A stretch of 64,000 bases of DNA, taken from Hyperoodon ampullatus (lineage: Eukaryota > Chordata > Mammalia > Artiodactyla > Ziphiidae). Shown one piece after another: positions 23,480 to 34,757 of this stretch. Position 1 is the stretch's first letter. Each line of letters opens with the position of its first letter. The stretch spans positions 37,167,185 through 37,231,184 of the forward strand of contig OX457070.1 of assembly GCA_949752795.1 (NCBI GenBank), read 5' to 3'. The notes under the pieces were generated by a model. The model saw only the letters and a program-made list of their open reading frames with translations. It was not told the DNA's origin and searched no databases. The translations under genes and the position numbers were made by a program.

Positions 23480-23600
23480 ATATTAATAGTTAACACTGAT
23501 TGAGTTGAGGGTTTATTTTATTCCAGACACTGGTCCAAGCACCTTACATATATGAATTCATTTAGTCCTCTCAGCAATAATATGAGTCCACCCAAATGCC
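23480..23600 (-). mobile_element. MIR fragment
   Basis: Reverse MIR part: ccagacactggtccaagcacc, ttacatatatgaattcattt and agtcctctcagcaataatatg. Confidence 0.75.
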
Positions 23601-24290
23601 TTCTCTCTATTGTTTTCCCCAAGGCTACTTTATTTTAAAATCATAAATAAATAAGAGATTCTACTACATGACCTTTTAATAGAGGCTCCAAAGAGCCAAC
23701 TTTGGAGATGTACAATCTTCAACATTTTAGTTTCTCACCCGGTGATGCCAGTTCTAATTTGGAGCTTCAGCAAGACAGGTTTGCAGGTACAGGTGTCCTT
23801 CAATGCCTCAGAAAGGCCCATTTTTAATAATAGAGAAAGTGGTATTACAAATAAGCAGAACAGATAATTTCCCATGGATACACATTTTGGAATTTTAAAT
23901 GGGATTCCCAAGGTTTGACAAGTATGAATACTTACATGGTCAGAACATGTAAATCAGGACAATCTTTGAAGTCCAAGAAGGATGCCACCAGCACCTATCA
24001 ACAGAGACTTCTACAAGGCCAAATACCCCCTCACTGAGGCCTGAATTCCAATTGACAATGAGCCATTCCTTTATGTAAGGCATCCACATGACCTCTGTTG
24101 TCTTTTAAAATTAAATACTCTGTAGAGGTATGATTAGGTACCTAATCCCTTCCCTACCTCAAGGGTGTGAGGGGTAAGAAGGATGGAGAAAAAGGACAAA
24201 TGGAGACAACTAGAGGGGTAAAAATTGGGGAAAGGCCTTCCAACCCCACCACTTGACTGAAACTTCTGTTAGTACCAGCATCCTACCTTC
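23601..24290. other. Unassigned sequence
   Basis: No recognised gene or repeat. Confidence 0.5.
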
Positions 24291-24296
24291 AGATCA

Positions 24297-24933
24297 AAGC
24301 TGTCCAACAGAAATGTAATGCACACCACACACTCAATTAACATTTTTCTAGTAGCCACATGAAAATGTTTTTCTACAACCAGGTGAAATTAATTTTAATA
24401 ATGTATTTATTTAAATCAACATATCAAAAATATTATTTCAACATGTAGCAAATTAAAATTATTAATGAGCTATTTTATATTCATTTCTTTCATATAAGTC
24501 TTTGAAATCTAGTGTATATTACATGTACAACAAATATCAATTTGAATGCTAACTATTTAGAGTTCACAAATTTTTAATTGAAAAAGTAGTTTTATATATT
24601 AGTGTTCAAAATATACTTAAAATTTTCCAGTAACTGAATCAGATGTTTTAAAATTTAAATTTAAACTAATTAAAATTAGGGACTTCCCTGGCGGTCCAGT
24701 GGTTAAGATGCTGTGCTTGCACTGCAGGGGGCGCAGGTTCCATCCTTGGTCGGGGAACTAAGATCCCACATGCCATGGAGTGCGGCCAAAAAATAGAAAA
24801 TAAATAAATAAAAATTTAAATAAACTAATTAGAAGTTCAGTACCTTGGTCACAGTAGCTACATTTCAAGTGCTCAGTCGCCACATGTGGCTAATGGCTAC
24901 TGTATTCAACAACACAGATGGAGGACATTCTAT
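24297..24933. mobile_element. Probable hAT-type DNA transposon remnant, split by a SINE
   Basis: Starts with a ctgtccaacagaaatg-type end and finishes with cacatgtggctaatggctac followed by an imperfect inverse of the start. The A/T-rich interior (aggtgaaattaattttaata) is typical of a common mammalian hAT repeat. Exact family not assigned. Confidence 0.6.
24679..24815 (+). mobile_element. CHR-family SINE, short form
   Basis: Starts gggacttccctggcggtcca and ends with gcggccaaaaaa and an A/T tail. The flanks repeat taaactaatta (24662-24672 and 24821-24831). Inserted into the hAT remnant. Confidence 0.93.
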
Positions 24934-25157
24934 GAGTGCAGAAATGTTATGGGACTGTGCAGCTCTAGACGTAGCCTTTGGTGTACAGTAAACTCCACTC
25001 ACTACTTGGCTGGCAGTGTCAGGGAAGTGGGTTACATCTATAAGACACATTCCTTAACAGATTCCAGAAGCCTCGCCATGCCTCTCCACTGACTACCAGA
25101 CTGATTTCTCCAGGTCCCCTCTCCCATGCTGCCCCAGCCTCCATCCACACCCAGCAG
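24934..25157. other. Unassigned sequence
   Basis: No recognised features. Confidence 0.45.
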
Positions 25158-25376
25158 GATAGTAAAGAGCAAGGGCTCTGGAGTCAGAGATCCAGTTTTC
25201 ATCTCAGTTCATCACTTACCAGTTGATGTCCAACAACTTAATTAACTTCTTTGAGTCTTAGTTTTCACATTAATTAATTGACGATATTTTAAAGGATTGT
25301 TGAGTAAGTGAGGTAATGTGCACAAGACATTTAACACAATGTCTGCCACATAGAAAACAATAAATGGTAGCTCTTA
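25158..25376 (+). mobile_element. MIR SINE
   Basis: Forward MIR: gagcaagggctctggagtca, atcacttaccagttgatgtc, ttgagtcttagttttcacat and acaataaatggtagctctt. Confidence 0.93.
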
Positions 25377-25456
25377 AACAAAAACCTCTGTATACGCTTT
25401 TGTATGTGTTTCCACAACTTCCCGCCACCCAGGAGTGGTTATTCCTGGGTATTCTT

Positions 25457-25794
25457 TTTTTTTAATATTTATTTATTATATTTTTATTTATTTTTGGCTG
25501 CGTTGGGTCTCTGTTGCTGCGCGCGGGCTTTCTCTAGCTGCGGCGAGCGGGGGCTACTCTTCGTTGTGGTGCGCGGGCTTCTCATTGCGGTGGCTTCTCT
25601 TGTTGCGGAGCACGGGCTCTAGGCGCGCGGGCTTCAGTAGTTGTGGCTCCCGGGCTCTAGACCGCAGGCTCAGTAGTTGGGGCGCATGGGCTTAGTTGCT
25701 CCATGGCATGTGGGATCTTCCCGGACCAGGGCTCGAACCCGTGTCCCCTGCATTGGCAGGCGGATTCTTAACCACTGCACCACCAGGGAAGCCC
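25457..25794 (-). mobile_element. CHR-family SINE, long form
   Basis: Reverse, near-consensus long form with many CpGs intact. Target duplication cctgggtattctt (13 bp) at 25444-25456 and 25795-25807. Confidence 0.98.
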
Positions 25795-25807
25795 CCTGGG
25801 TATTCTT

Positions 25808-26075
25808 AAGTGGGGCAGGAGTTAATGGGGGTGGGGGAGAGAGGTGGGGAAGAGCCCTGGCATCTGGGCACTGACATGTGTCCCAACTCAGCCTTGTGGC
25901 TAATTTACGAACAGTTTTTACTGCTACTGTTTTATTCAGCTCTTCCTTCCCAGCTTATCAGTTCAGATGGCTTTTGCTCTGGAACTCCAAGGCCCACATG
26001 GCCCCCCTCATTCTGCTCTGAACTAGAACAAATGATTAACCACGCAAAACAGCCATCAACGCTCTTTCCAAGGAC
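25808..26075. other. Unassigned sequence
   Basis: Partly G-rich at 25815-25850; no gene recognised. Confidence 0.45.
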
Positions 26076-26079
26076 ATCA

Positions 26080-26740
26080 ATGACCTCTTTAAGCCCAAGC
26101 CCAGGGACACTTTCTCCTCAACCTCTCTGCAGTGTGTGACACTGTTGCTCCTCTCTCATCATCCTGGTTCTCCTCTAACATCCCTCAGACCATTCTTCCT
26201 CCTTTTTTTTTTTAATAAATTTTTATTTTATTTATTTATTTATTTTTGGCTGCATTGGGTCTTCGTTGCTGCACGCGGGCTTTCTCTAGTTGTGGCGAGC
26301 AGAGGCTACTCTTCGCTGTGGTGCGCAGGCTTCTCTTATTGCAGAGCACAGGCTCTAGAGCACAGGCTCAGTAGTTGTGGCACACGGGCTTAGTTGCTCC
26401 GCGGCATGTGGATCTTCCTGGACCAGGGATTGAACCCGTGTCCCCTGCATTGGCAGGCAGATTCTTAACCACTGTGCCACCAGGGAAGTCCCCTTCCTCC
26501 TTCTTCTGCAAAGGCATCCCTAGGCCTGAGCCTCCCCCAAGGCACGGTCTCATTTACATACTCCTAGGCCTCAGCACAGTGCCCCTAAACTGATGACTCC
26601 TAAACCTGTACCTCAAGCTCCCACTTCAGCTTTGGGCCCAACTTACTGCTCCCCACTGGCCTCTCCTCCTGCGTGACCTACCTCTGAATTCATCCTGTTC
26701 CCTTCAAACCAGGTTCCCAGCTTGCTCTGAGTTGGGTAAG
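26080..26740 (+). mobile_element. L2 LINE fragment, split by a SINE
   Basis: Forward L2 coding region on both sides of the SINE: tcatcctggttctcctctaa, then actgatgactcctaaacctg and acctcaagctcccac. No intact frame. Confidence 0.75.
26203..26492 (-). mobile_element. CHR-family SINE, long form
   Basis: Reverse SINE inside L2. Target duplication cttcctcc at 26195-26202 and 26493-26500. Confidence 0.97.
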
Positions 26741-26764
26741 GGAACACACACTGACCCCAAGATC

Positions 26765-26925
26765 CCAAGTGCCAACATACTGTGCCAGCACCTCATTTAA
26801 TCTTCACAGTGGCTCTGTGAGGAAGGAACTGTGATCTGCATTTTATAGCTGAAGAAGCCATGAGGAAGAAACCAAAATCTAGGTCTGTCTGAATCCAGAC
26901 TCCATGTTCTTTCTAACGCATAGGA
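26765..26925 (-). mobile_element. MIR fragment
   Basis: Reverse MIR: gtgccagcacctcatttaat, cagtggctctgtgaggaagg and agtctgtctgaatccagac-like end. Diverged. Confidence 0.6.
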
Positions 26926-26984
26926 CCATCTCCCATAATTCATTCACTGGGTTGATGCTTTCAGCCAGGATGAATAATCTACCA

Positions 26985-27555
26985 TCTACCCCTTAAAGGT
27001 TTGCAATTTTAGTGAGAGAAACAGAAGATACAGGTAAATATGGTGGTGTGGTAAGTGCTATGATAGGGCCCTATGGGAATGTACAGAAGGAGCACCTACC
27101 ACAGCTTTTGGGGTTCAGGAGAAAGAACTGTTGGGCTAGAGATGGAGGTTTGAGGTTCATCAATGGTAACTTAAGCAATAGGAGTCTATGAATCCTCCAA
27201 AGGGATATAAAGTGAGAGGAAGAGCAGGCTGAAGAAGGAACTCTGAGGCATACCCACATTTAGGAGCTGAGGAGAAGAAGAAGTTACCTTAAGGGAGGCT
27301 GAGAAGAAGCCAGAAACATTGGCAATGGGAGGAAAACCAAACAGTGTGATCTTGCGGAAGAAAGGGAGGGAAGGAGTGGAGTTTACGATGCTGAAAGTGT
27401 AACCAGTTTCAGCAATAGGGAAATTATGGGTGCTCTTACTGAGAGCAGTCTCAGCTGAGTTTGGGTGGCAAAAGCCAGTCTGGAGTGGGTTGAAGAGAGA
27501 TTGGATGGTAAGCAAATGAGGGTGGTGAGCATAGACAACTTTTTCAAGATGTCTA
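26985..27555 (-). mobile_element. L2 LINE fragment, minus strand
   Basis: Reverse complement follows L2 from ORF2 to the 3' UTR. Landmarks on the plus strand are ggtgtggtaagtgctatgat, agggaggctgagaagaagcc and ccagtctggagtgggttgaa. Two overlapping reverse-strand ORFs here are L2 decay, not genes. Confidence 0.8.
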
Positions 27556-27662
27556 GTTGCAATAAGTTCACTGTGAAGATTAAATGAGGTGATGAAAATA
27601 AAGCAGCTAGCACAGTCCATGGCACATAAAAATAATTCAATAAATGTTGGCTGTTATTATTA
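27556..27662 (+). mobile_element. MIR 3' fragment
   Basis: aagattaaatgaggtgatga, agcacagtccatggcacat and aataaatgttggctgttatt are the MIR 3' half. Confidence 0.8.
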
Positions 27663-28435
27663 TATATTAAGGAATATATTTTAAGGAATAAGAGAGCCAG
27701 TAGTAGCTATAAGGAAATGCGAGTTAGGGAGAATTTTTTAAAGACCTCTCTCTTTACTGTATTGACAAAAGCTTCAAAAACCACATCAAAGAACTACATG
27801 AAGTTGGTTCTAAAAAGCAACAATTCTCCGAGCCACCCTCCCCAAGAGGCAACCACTTTGAACTACTTCTGTGTTGTGGTAACCTCCATATTGCTAATTA
27901 ACCTCGTAATATGACTATTTCTTGATTCACCTTAGACATTATCTATTAACTTCCTGATATGTTGAATGAGAATTTAATTCTCTTATACCTCTGTCATCCA
28001 AAGTGGTTGTATCACCATTCTCAGTTTCTCTGCTGGCCACCTTCACAACCTACTTATGCTCTATTTTTCATTCCATTAATCATAGATAGCGTCTCTTGGC
28101 TCCCTACATTTAAGATGAGGATGTCAGTAGCCTACTCTTCCCTCCACCTCTCAAGGGGAAAGGTTTGTTTTGTTTCATTTTTTTAAATACAGAAGACTCT
28201 TGAGTAGGCTTGAGTGAAAGTGAGCAGTTGAAGATAGATGATAAAACAGTTGTTGGTGTGAGATGATGAGTCAGAGCCCAGTGTGGGACATCTCCTCCAT
28301 AATGGCACCACCAATTTCCTAGCTCAAATCTTGAAATCTTCTAGAAAACATGGAACTCCTTTGCACACTGGGTCCAATCAGCCATAAAATTCCATAGATT
28401 CCACTTCTTCAGTTACCATCTTTTTATTATTTTCT
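27663..28435. other. Unassigned sequence
   Basis: No recognised gene; parts may be very old repeat. Confidence 0.45.
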
Positions 28436-28439
28436 CTCC

Positions 28440-29025
28440 TGCACATGACTTTAGTTCAGACTTTCATTATTTCTTTGTTTTTTTAATAAATTTATTTATT
28501 TTATTTTTGGCTGTGTTGGGTCTTCGTTGCTGCCCGCGGGCTTTCTCTAGTTGTGGCGGGCGGGGGCTACTCTTTGTTGCAGTGTGTGGGCTTCTCATTA
28601 TGGTGGCTTCTTTTGTTGTGGAGCACAGGCTCTAGGCATGCAGGCTTCAGTAGCTATGGCACGCAGGCTCAGTAGTTGTGGCTCGCGGGCTCTAGAGCGC
28701 AGGCTCAGTAGTTGTGATTGCAGGGGCTTAGCTGCTCCGCAGCATGTGGGATCTTCCCAGACCAGGGCTCGAACCTATGTCCCCTGCATTGGCAGGCAGA
28801 TTCTTAACCACTGTGCCACCAGGGAAGCCCCGGGCTTTCTTTATCTCTGACTTAGACAATAGACTTCTAACTGATCTCTCTTCCTCCTTACTTTTCCCTT
28901 GCAAGTCTATTTTACACTGATGCCGATTAATCTTAAAGCAGAGCTCTCATCATCTTACTCCCGTGTTTAGAATCCATAGTCTGACTTTCAAGGTCTTCCA
29001 CAATGTGATCCCAGCCCAGCATGAG
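28440..29025 (+). mobile_element. L2 LINE fragment, split by a SINE
   Basis: Forward L2 before and after the SINE at 28478-28830: cttctaactgatctctcttcc, agcagagctctcatcatctt and actttcaaggtcttccacaa match the order of the L2 C-terminal coding region. Confidence 0.78.
28478..28830 (-). mobile_element. CHR-family SINE, long form
   Basis: Reverse SINE with several copies of the internal cagtagttgtggc module; head ends caccagggaagcccc. Target duplication not resolved. Confidence 0.95.
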
Positions 29026-29261
29026 TTAAGGGAATGTTCAATCAGGAAGGAGAGGGGTGGAGGTCAGAGGCAAATGGAACACGTTCCCCAGGTAAAGCAT
29101 AGTTTCTCAGGCCCCCCTATTCAACAGGAGCTTCAGGGCCCTTCTGGAAGAGGTAAAGGCTGGTTAACCACCCCAGATGTGTCTTTTGCAAAGTCCAATA
29201 AGCATAACCATGTGCTCTGGTTCAGAGCTTCTCTTAATATTTCCTTTGGAAATTCACAAAA
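29026..29261. other. Unassigned sequence
   Basis: No recognised features. Confidence 0.45.
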
Positions 29262-29355
29262 GAAGAAATACAAACAGCCAATAAACATTTAAAAGTTCAA
29301 CATCACTAGTTAGAATGTCAGCCATGAGAAAAGGTGTGTACCATTTTTTTTTAAA
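29262..29355 (+). mobile_element. Short L1 ORF2 fragment
   Basis: Order gaagaaatacaaacagccaa, aaagttcaacatcactag and agaaaaggtgtgtacc matches a small part of the L1 ORF2 C-terminus. Confidence 0.6.
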
Positions 29356-29929
29356 GAGCTTATCCATTATTATCTAATAGCTGGACAGTTTAGCTGGCAT
29401 CTGCTTTCCCCTCCTCTCTGGTCTGAATCCTTTGGGGAACTAGATAGGCCTGGCATGGGGCACTAACTGCAGAGAGCATGTGAGGCATGTACCTCTGTGT
29501 CACGGAAGCTGCGACACTGAGCCAGATTATTTTTAGAGGTGACCTTCTAGGTTCCAAGGAAAAGTAAACAGACATGCACATGATTTCCTCTGAGAGACTT
29601 GTGGTAAACAAATTGGCATGCACACACTCACTATTATCCCATGTTCTGACTCCAGGGCTCTTAAAGAGCAATTTCAGGTGAAAAGCTTTACTGAAAGCTG
29701 AAACTAACCAGGATGAAGAGAGGGGTAAACTGAGTGAAAGTTCACAGCTTCTAGCTACTGGGTCAGAGAACTGCAGGTGAAACGACTTATCTATTCCAAA
29801 TTCTTGGAAGACGTTGTTTTAAATGAAGTTTCAACAATTCCTCATGAAAGTATTGCTAAAACTTATTATTTAATGTCTCACCTCTTATTTTGTATTATTC
29901 CATTTGTTTTACCTTTGTTGTTTTTCCTA
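29356..29929. other. Unassigned sequence
   Basis: No gene or clear repeat recognised. Confidence 0.45.
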
Positions 29930-30303
29930 TGTAATGTGTTTATTATTTTTAAGTGAACATTATAGAAAATGCAGAAAGAAAAAATCCCCATAATCCTGCT
30001 CCTTATTGTTTGTTATGTATCCTTCAGGTATTTTAATGCATATACTTATATCTATATATCAGCAAAAGAAAAACATACTGTCATAAATTTCTTTGTCATC
30101 TCATACTGGATCTAGGGCATCTTTTCACATCGGTATGTATAGGTCTGCCTCATTCTATTGATGGACATTTAGGTCATTTCCAGTGTTTTACTATTACAAA
30201 CAATGCATAAGCAAGCATCTTTGAACAGATATCTTGAGCACTTGCATGAAAATTTCTGTTGGACAGCTTCTGGGAAGAATTTCTGAATCAAAACATTTAC
30301 ATA

Positions 30304-30495
30304 TTTTTTTATTAGTTTCTGCTTTATAACAAAGTGAATCAGTCATACATATACATCTGTTCCCACATCCCTTCCCTCCTGCGTCTCCCTCCCTCCCACC
30401 CTCCCCATCCCACCCCTCCAGGCAGTCACAAAGCACCGAGCCGATCTCCCTGTGCTATGCGGCTGCTTCCCACTATCTATCTACCTTACGTTTGG
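30304..30495 (-). mobile_element. L1 3' UTR fragment, part of a composite insertion
   Basis: Reversed young-type L1 3' UTR from its T-rich tail: tttctgctttataacaaagtg, ctccctccctcccaccctcc and gatctccctgtgctatgcgg. Its truncated 5' side meets a truncated SINE in the opposite direction. Confidence 0.92.
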
Positions 30496-30506
30496 TACTG
30501 TATATA

Positions 30507-30617
30507 TGCCGCGGAGCGGCTGGGCCCGTGAGCCATGGCCGCTGAGCCCGCGCATCCAGAGCCTGTGCTCCGCAACGGGAGAGGCCCGCGTACCGCAAAA
30601 AATAAATAAATAAAAAT
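30507..30617 (+). mobile_element. 5'-truncated CHR-1-type SINE
   Basis: Only the 3' half is present, from gccgcggagcggctgggccc to gcgtaccgc and an (aaat)n tail. It also lacks the usual short ccacaacagtga block. 5' truncation of this SINE is unusual in this window. Confidence 0.93.
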
Positions 30618-30654
30618 AACCCCCATTTCTAAATAATACATATTCTTAAAGGTT

Positions 30655-30785
30655 TTTTTGTTTGTTTGTTTGTCTTGGCCGCACCACACTGCTTGTGGGA
30701 TCTTAGTTCCCCAACCAGGAATCAAACCCGGCCCTCGGCAGTGAAAGCACGGAGTCCTAACGACTGGACCACCAGGGGATTCCCT
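30655..30785 (-). mobile_element. CHR-family SINE, short form
   Basis: Reverse: (gttt)n tail, ggccgcaccacactgcttgt, then aactggaccaccaggggattccct-like head at the right. Diverged. Confidence 0.9.
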
Positions 30786-30845
30786 AAAGTTTTAATTTGG
30801 TTATTGCCAAGCTGCTCTCCACCTGTTTCCTGGAAACATGCAAAT

Positions 30846-31508
30846 AAATTAATTTCTCATGACGACTTAGCAGCAATGCCTGGCACATAGTAGCTGTTAG
30901 TTAATTGATGGTTAGATTAAAGCTTCATAAATATTACTTATTGTTCTGACTGTGACACTACTGAAGTGCACTGCCCTGCCTGCCTCACTCTTAATTATCC
31001 CAGACAACTGAGGTATTTAAGTGTGATAAAGTAGTAAATACAATACACATTAGTAGTAAATACAATAAAAAATAATAGTATTAATACATACCACAATACA
31101 TAGCACTTCTGATTGTATCCTCTGTGACAAGATATTGTTGTCATCTGAAATCATAAAATTCTAGAGTAGACAGGAACCTAGACATCAAATAGTTTCTTTT
31201 TTTATATGAAGAAGTGAAAGCCCAGAAAGATAATGATTGTCCAAAGGTTTGAGAATTAATAGATCCTACTGAAAACACCTCTTATTTCTTACTTTCCTTT
31301 CTTGACTTGAATGCACAGATCTATTGTCATTTTATTTCACTTGACTATGTCATACAAACAAGGCACATTATTGACTGAGATATGTGTCCTCAAGTCTTCT
31401 TGTGTGTGTGTGTGTGCATATGCACTTCCTAAGCTTTAGCAGCTTAGGAACATGTTGCCGTGTTCTGGATAGATGAGACTGTTATCTATATATAAATAAG
31501 TGTATATG
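30846..31508. other. Unassigned sequence with a short (TG)n
   Basis: A short (TG)n lies near 31399-31417 and a possible L2/MIR tail near 30870-30925. Nothing else recognised. Confidence 0.5.
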
Positions 31509-31722
31509 CAGTTGACCTTTGAACAACACAGAAGTTAGGGGCATCAACTCTCCTTGCAGTCAAAAATCTGAGTATAACTTTACAGTCTGCCCTTGGTACC
31601 TGTGGTTCTGCATCTTCAGGTGCAACCAACCTCAGATTGTGTAGTACTGTAGTAGTATTTATTGAATATAATCAACGTATAAGTGGACATGCACAGTTCA
31701 AACCCCTGTCAAGGGTCAACCG
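31509..31722. mobile_element. MER2-type Tigger DNA transposon (non-autonomous)
   Basis: Terminal inverted repeats cagttgacctttgaacaac and, at the far end, cccctgtcaagggtcaac, with subterminal ataagtggacatgcacagtt. TA-containing flanks on both sides fit TcMar-Tigger target choice. Internally deleted, no transposase. Confidence 0.87.
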
Positions 31723-31953
31723 TATATGAAATATTGCTAAGAGTAAAATCCTGGAAGGTATTCAGAACCATTTAGATTTAAAAATTTTCCCAATTCTAAG
31801 GAAACAAATAGTCAAAGCATTTGTCTTCATGTGCTATCAACATTTGGCCAAGGTCTATTTAAAGGACAGTGAAATAAGAATCCTTTCTCCTTCCCTTTGC
31901 CAATATATAATGCCAACTTTGGTCTGATCATCAGTAATGTCAGGAATAGTTTC
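31723..31953. other. Unassigned sequence
   Basis: No recognised features. Confidence 0.45.
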
Positions 31954-32444
31954 TGTGGCAGTCAGAATAATGGCTGCCCAAAGATGTCCACATCATAATT
32001 CCTGAAATCTGTGAATATGTGCCCTTACATGACAAAAGGGACTTTGCAGATATGATTAAATTAAGGATCTTGAGATGGGGAGATTAGCCTGGGTCATCCA
32101 GGTGGACCCAATGTAATTACAAGCCTCCTTAAAAGTAAAAGAGGGAGGCAGGAGAGTCAGAGAAGGAGATACGATGACAAGAGCAGAGGTCAGAGTGATA
32201 CGATTGTTTGAGGAAGAGACCAGGAGCCAAGGAATGCAGGCAGCCTCTAGAAGCTGGAAAAGGCAAGGAAGCAGATTCTGCCTAAGAGTCTCCAGAAAGG
32301 AATGCAGCCCACTGCCAACACTTTGATCCTGGTCCAGGAGATCATTTTAGATTTCTCTCCAGAACTGTAAGATGGCAAATTTGTGTTATTTTAAGTCACT
32401 AAGTTCATGGTAATTTGTTATAACATCAACAGGAAGCTAACACA
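31954..32444 (+). mobile_element. MLT1-type MaLR solo LTR
   Basis: Almost complete: tgtggcagtcagaataatgg start, ttacatgacaaaagggactt, gggtcatccaggtggaccc, ctccagaactgtaagatggc and a ctaacaca end. No internal region next to it. Confidence 0.92.
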
Positions 32445-32456
32445 GTGTCTAACTAT

Positions 32457-32498
32457 AAGCCAGTGTAAGTTTGAGTTAAGCCAGTGTAAGTTTGAGTT
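32457..32498. repeat. Perfect 21-bp tandem duplication
   Basis: aagccagtgtaagtttgagt plus one base occurs twice without a gap (32457-32477 and 32478-32498). Identity suggests recent slippage. Confidence 0.95.
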
Positions 32499-32594
32499 TT
32501 GATTGAAGGACAATTGTTCTTTTGCATTTGAATCAAATATTTAAAGAATGTGAAAATGTTTAAAAGAAAAAAAGCTGAAAAAAGTAACCATATA

Positions 32595-32740
32595 ATAATA
32601 GTAATAGTTAACATCAATTGAGCACTTACTATATACAAGACATTGGATTTACAAAATTTCATGGAAGGCTTACAATGAAAGGAAGATGTAGGACCATGAC
32701 AATAATCCGTTTATTAGATAAGAAAGCAAATATAAAGAAG
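32595..32740 (-). mobile_element. Possible MIR fragment
   Basis: Reverse MIR-like: attgagcacttactatatac followed by spaced matches to the core. Strongly diverged. Confidence 0.5.
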
Positions 32741-33505
32741 GTGAAGAATTTAACTTTAATAAGCAAAGAGATTAGCTGAACTATCCTGTGGTAAGGTGCA
32801 GAATTCCATCCTCTCAAACCAAGCAGGGAAAATTTGAAGGTAGTTACTATAAAAATTAGGCAAAGGTAAAGCTTGTAAGATTGCTAAGGGATAGGTGATG
32901 CCTTAGGTTGTGAAAATAAATCCCACCTGAAATGCTTTGAGTTCCTACTACATGGCAGGCAGCTCCCAGATATTACAATGGGCTCAACTTGTTAACTGGC
33001 AGACCAGGTGGAATCCCCAGAAGGTGCATCCTTTCCTCCCCCACCCTCCCTACCCCCATCTGGAACCTTTGACCCATAATCCTGAATTCATAACCCCAAT
33101 CTTGTCTTTGACTGACAACCCTGAATACATGACATCAGATTAACAGTCCCAAAATAAATCTGTTCCCCTCCATTGGAATGTCATTGGATAATGACTGCAA
33201 TCCCAAATAATATACACGATGATATAGTTCTAATGACATCTTGTATTTACAAGATGTAGTAACAAATTTTTAACTCACTGTGCTGTTTGTGTATGTGTTC
33301 TTTGTATTTAAGATATTTGAAATGTTTTAGAGAATCTCACAGGTTGGATAAAGATCTGACATTTTAAACTGACTTTTCATTGAAATACTTAGGATTTGAC
33401 CAATTAGGGATATAGTGAATATTTAAACGCTTTAGTGACCTATAGGTTTGATTTTTATGCTGCATAGATGCCTAAGAGAATCTGATTTACTAGATTTACA
33501 ATAAC
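32741..33505. other. Unassigned sequence with a small perfect hairpin
   Basis: Contains acatcttgta/tacaagatgt (33236-33245 and 33248-33257), a 10-bp stem with a 2-nt loop. No gene recognised. Confidence 0.5.
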
Positions 33506-33507
33506 AC

Positions 33508-33752
33508 ATTTGTTAAGTGCTTATTACTTACCAGGACTGTTTTAAGTGCATTGCATGGACTAACTCAGGTAAACATCATAACAACTCTATATGATTTTGG
33601 TATTATTGCTACTCCCACTTTCAGAGGGTAAAACAGAGGCACAAAGAGTTATGTGACTGAACCAAGATCAGGCAGCCGGTTAGTAGCAGAGCAGTTCCAG
33701 CCCAGATGACACCAGACTGCCAAAGCCAGCACACTAACCACTCTCCTATACC
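33508..33752 (-). mobile_element. MIR SINE
   Basis: Reverse, near full length: aagtgcttattacttaccag, cccactttcagagggtaaaac, gaggcacaaagagttatgtg and a tRNA-like end with cactaaccactctcc. Confidence 0.93.
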
Positions 33753-34447
33753 ACCTCCATGTTCTAGAGATGCCATTTCTATAGAATACAGTGTCGGTTG
33801 TGAATACATAACCTGGAGGAATATACACCAGTACAACAACACTGGCCTTTCCTGGAATGGGAATTATGGAGGACTGTTATTTCTGTAACATTTGAGATTT
33901 GAGTAAAAGGAGTTCTCTACCCCTTCACCCCACTTTCCAACTAATTTCTTTATTGACAATTTAAAATTAAGAGAATTCTGCACCTCTTTATATTTCACTT
34001 CTCTGCATTGTCAATCAGCATTTTGTAGTCATTTATTAATATCTACCTCATGAGCTTTTTTTTTTTTTTTAAACACTCCTGCTTATGCTCAGATGGGTAT
34101 CATTACTGGGTGAAACATTTTATGCCCTCATCCCTGTATGTCCCATAGAATGTCACTTCTTCAATTATGCTACTTTTGTATCTAGTATATGCTTTTATTA
34201 AGTGTATAACACTGAATTATAGTTTTTCTATTCAGCCATCTTCCCTATTAGAGTATCTGTGTTATATATAACTTTCCCCAGGGTCCAGCACAGAATCTGG
34301 TTGGTTAAACCACACATATTTTTCAGTTATGGAATCTGAAGTACGCTTTGCATAGGCAATCGTTATAGTTTTTCCTTTTCGTAAAAGGCTTACTTTCTTT
34401 TGGTCTTTGAACTCTTTGGTCTAGCATTGGGGTAAGTGACACAATGC
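33753..34447. other. Mostly unassigned; possible L2 3' scrap
   Basis: Near 34195-34300 the text cccagggtccagcacagaat resembles an L2 3' UTR. The rest is unassigned. Confidence 0.4.
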
Positions 34448-34463
34448 AGACTTAAGTAGAACT

Positions 34464-34741
34464 GGGACTTCCCTGGTGGCGCAGTGGTTGAGAATCCACC
34501 TGCCAGTACAGGGGACACGGGCTTGATCCCTGGTCAGGGAAGATCCCACATGCCATGGAGCAACTAAGCCCATGCGCCACAACTACTGAGCCTGCGCTCT
34601 AGAGCCCACGTGCCACAACTACGGAGCCCTCGTGCTGCAACTACTGAAGCCTGCGCACCTAGAGCCCGTGCTCCACAAGAGAAGCCATTGCAATGAGAAG
34701 CCCGCGAGCAGCAACGAAGCCCCAATGCAGCCAAAAAAAAA
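34464..34741 (+). mobile_element. CHR-family SINE, long form
   Basis: Complete copy with a 16-bp perfect target duplication, agacttaagtagaact, at 34448-34463 and 34742-34757. It lies about 400 bp upstream of the CpG island. Confidence 0.98.
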
Positions 34742-34757
34742 AGACTTAAGTAGAACT

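Larger units (their letters stand above)
29935..30845 (-). mobile_element. Old L1 3' end, interrupted twice
   Basis: Reversed old L1 reads from 29935 to 30303 (tctattgatggacatttagg, tctgggaagaatttctgaat) and resumes at about 30637-30654 and 30786-30845 (ttggttattgccaagctgct). The breaks hold an L1/SINE composite (30304-30636) and a second SINE (30655-30785). Confidence 0.75.

Noticed and set aside
27186..27620. 144-codon reverse-strand ORF
   Set aside because: It lies in an L2 remnant plus MIR tail and does not preserve the L2 protein.
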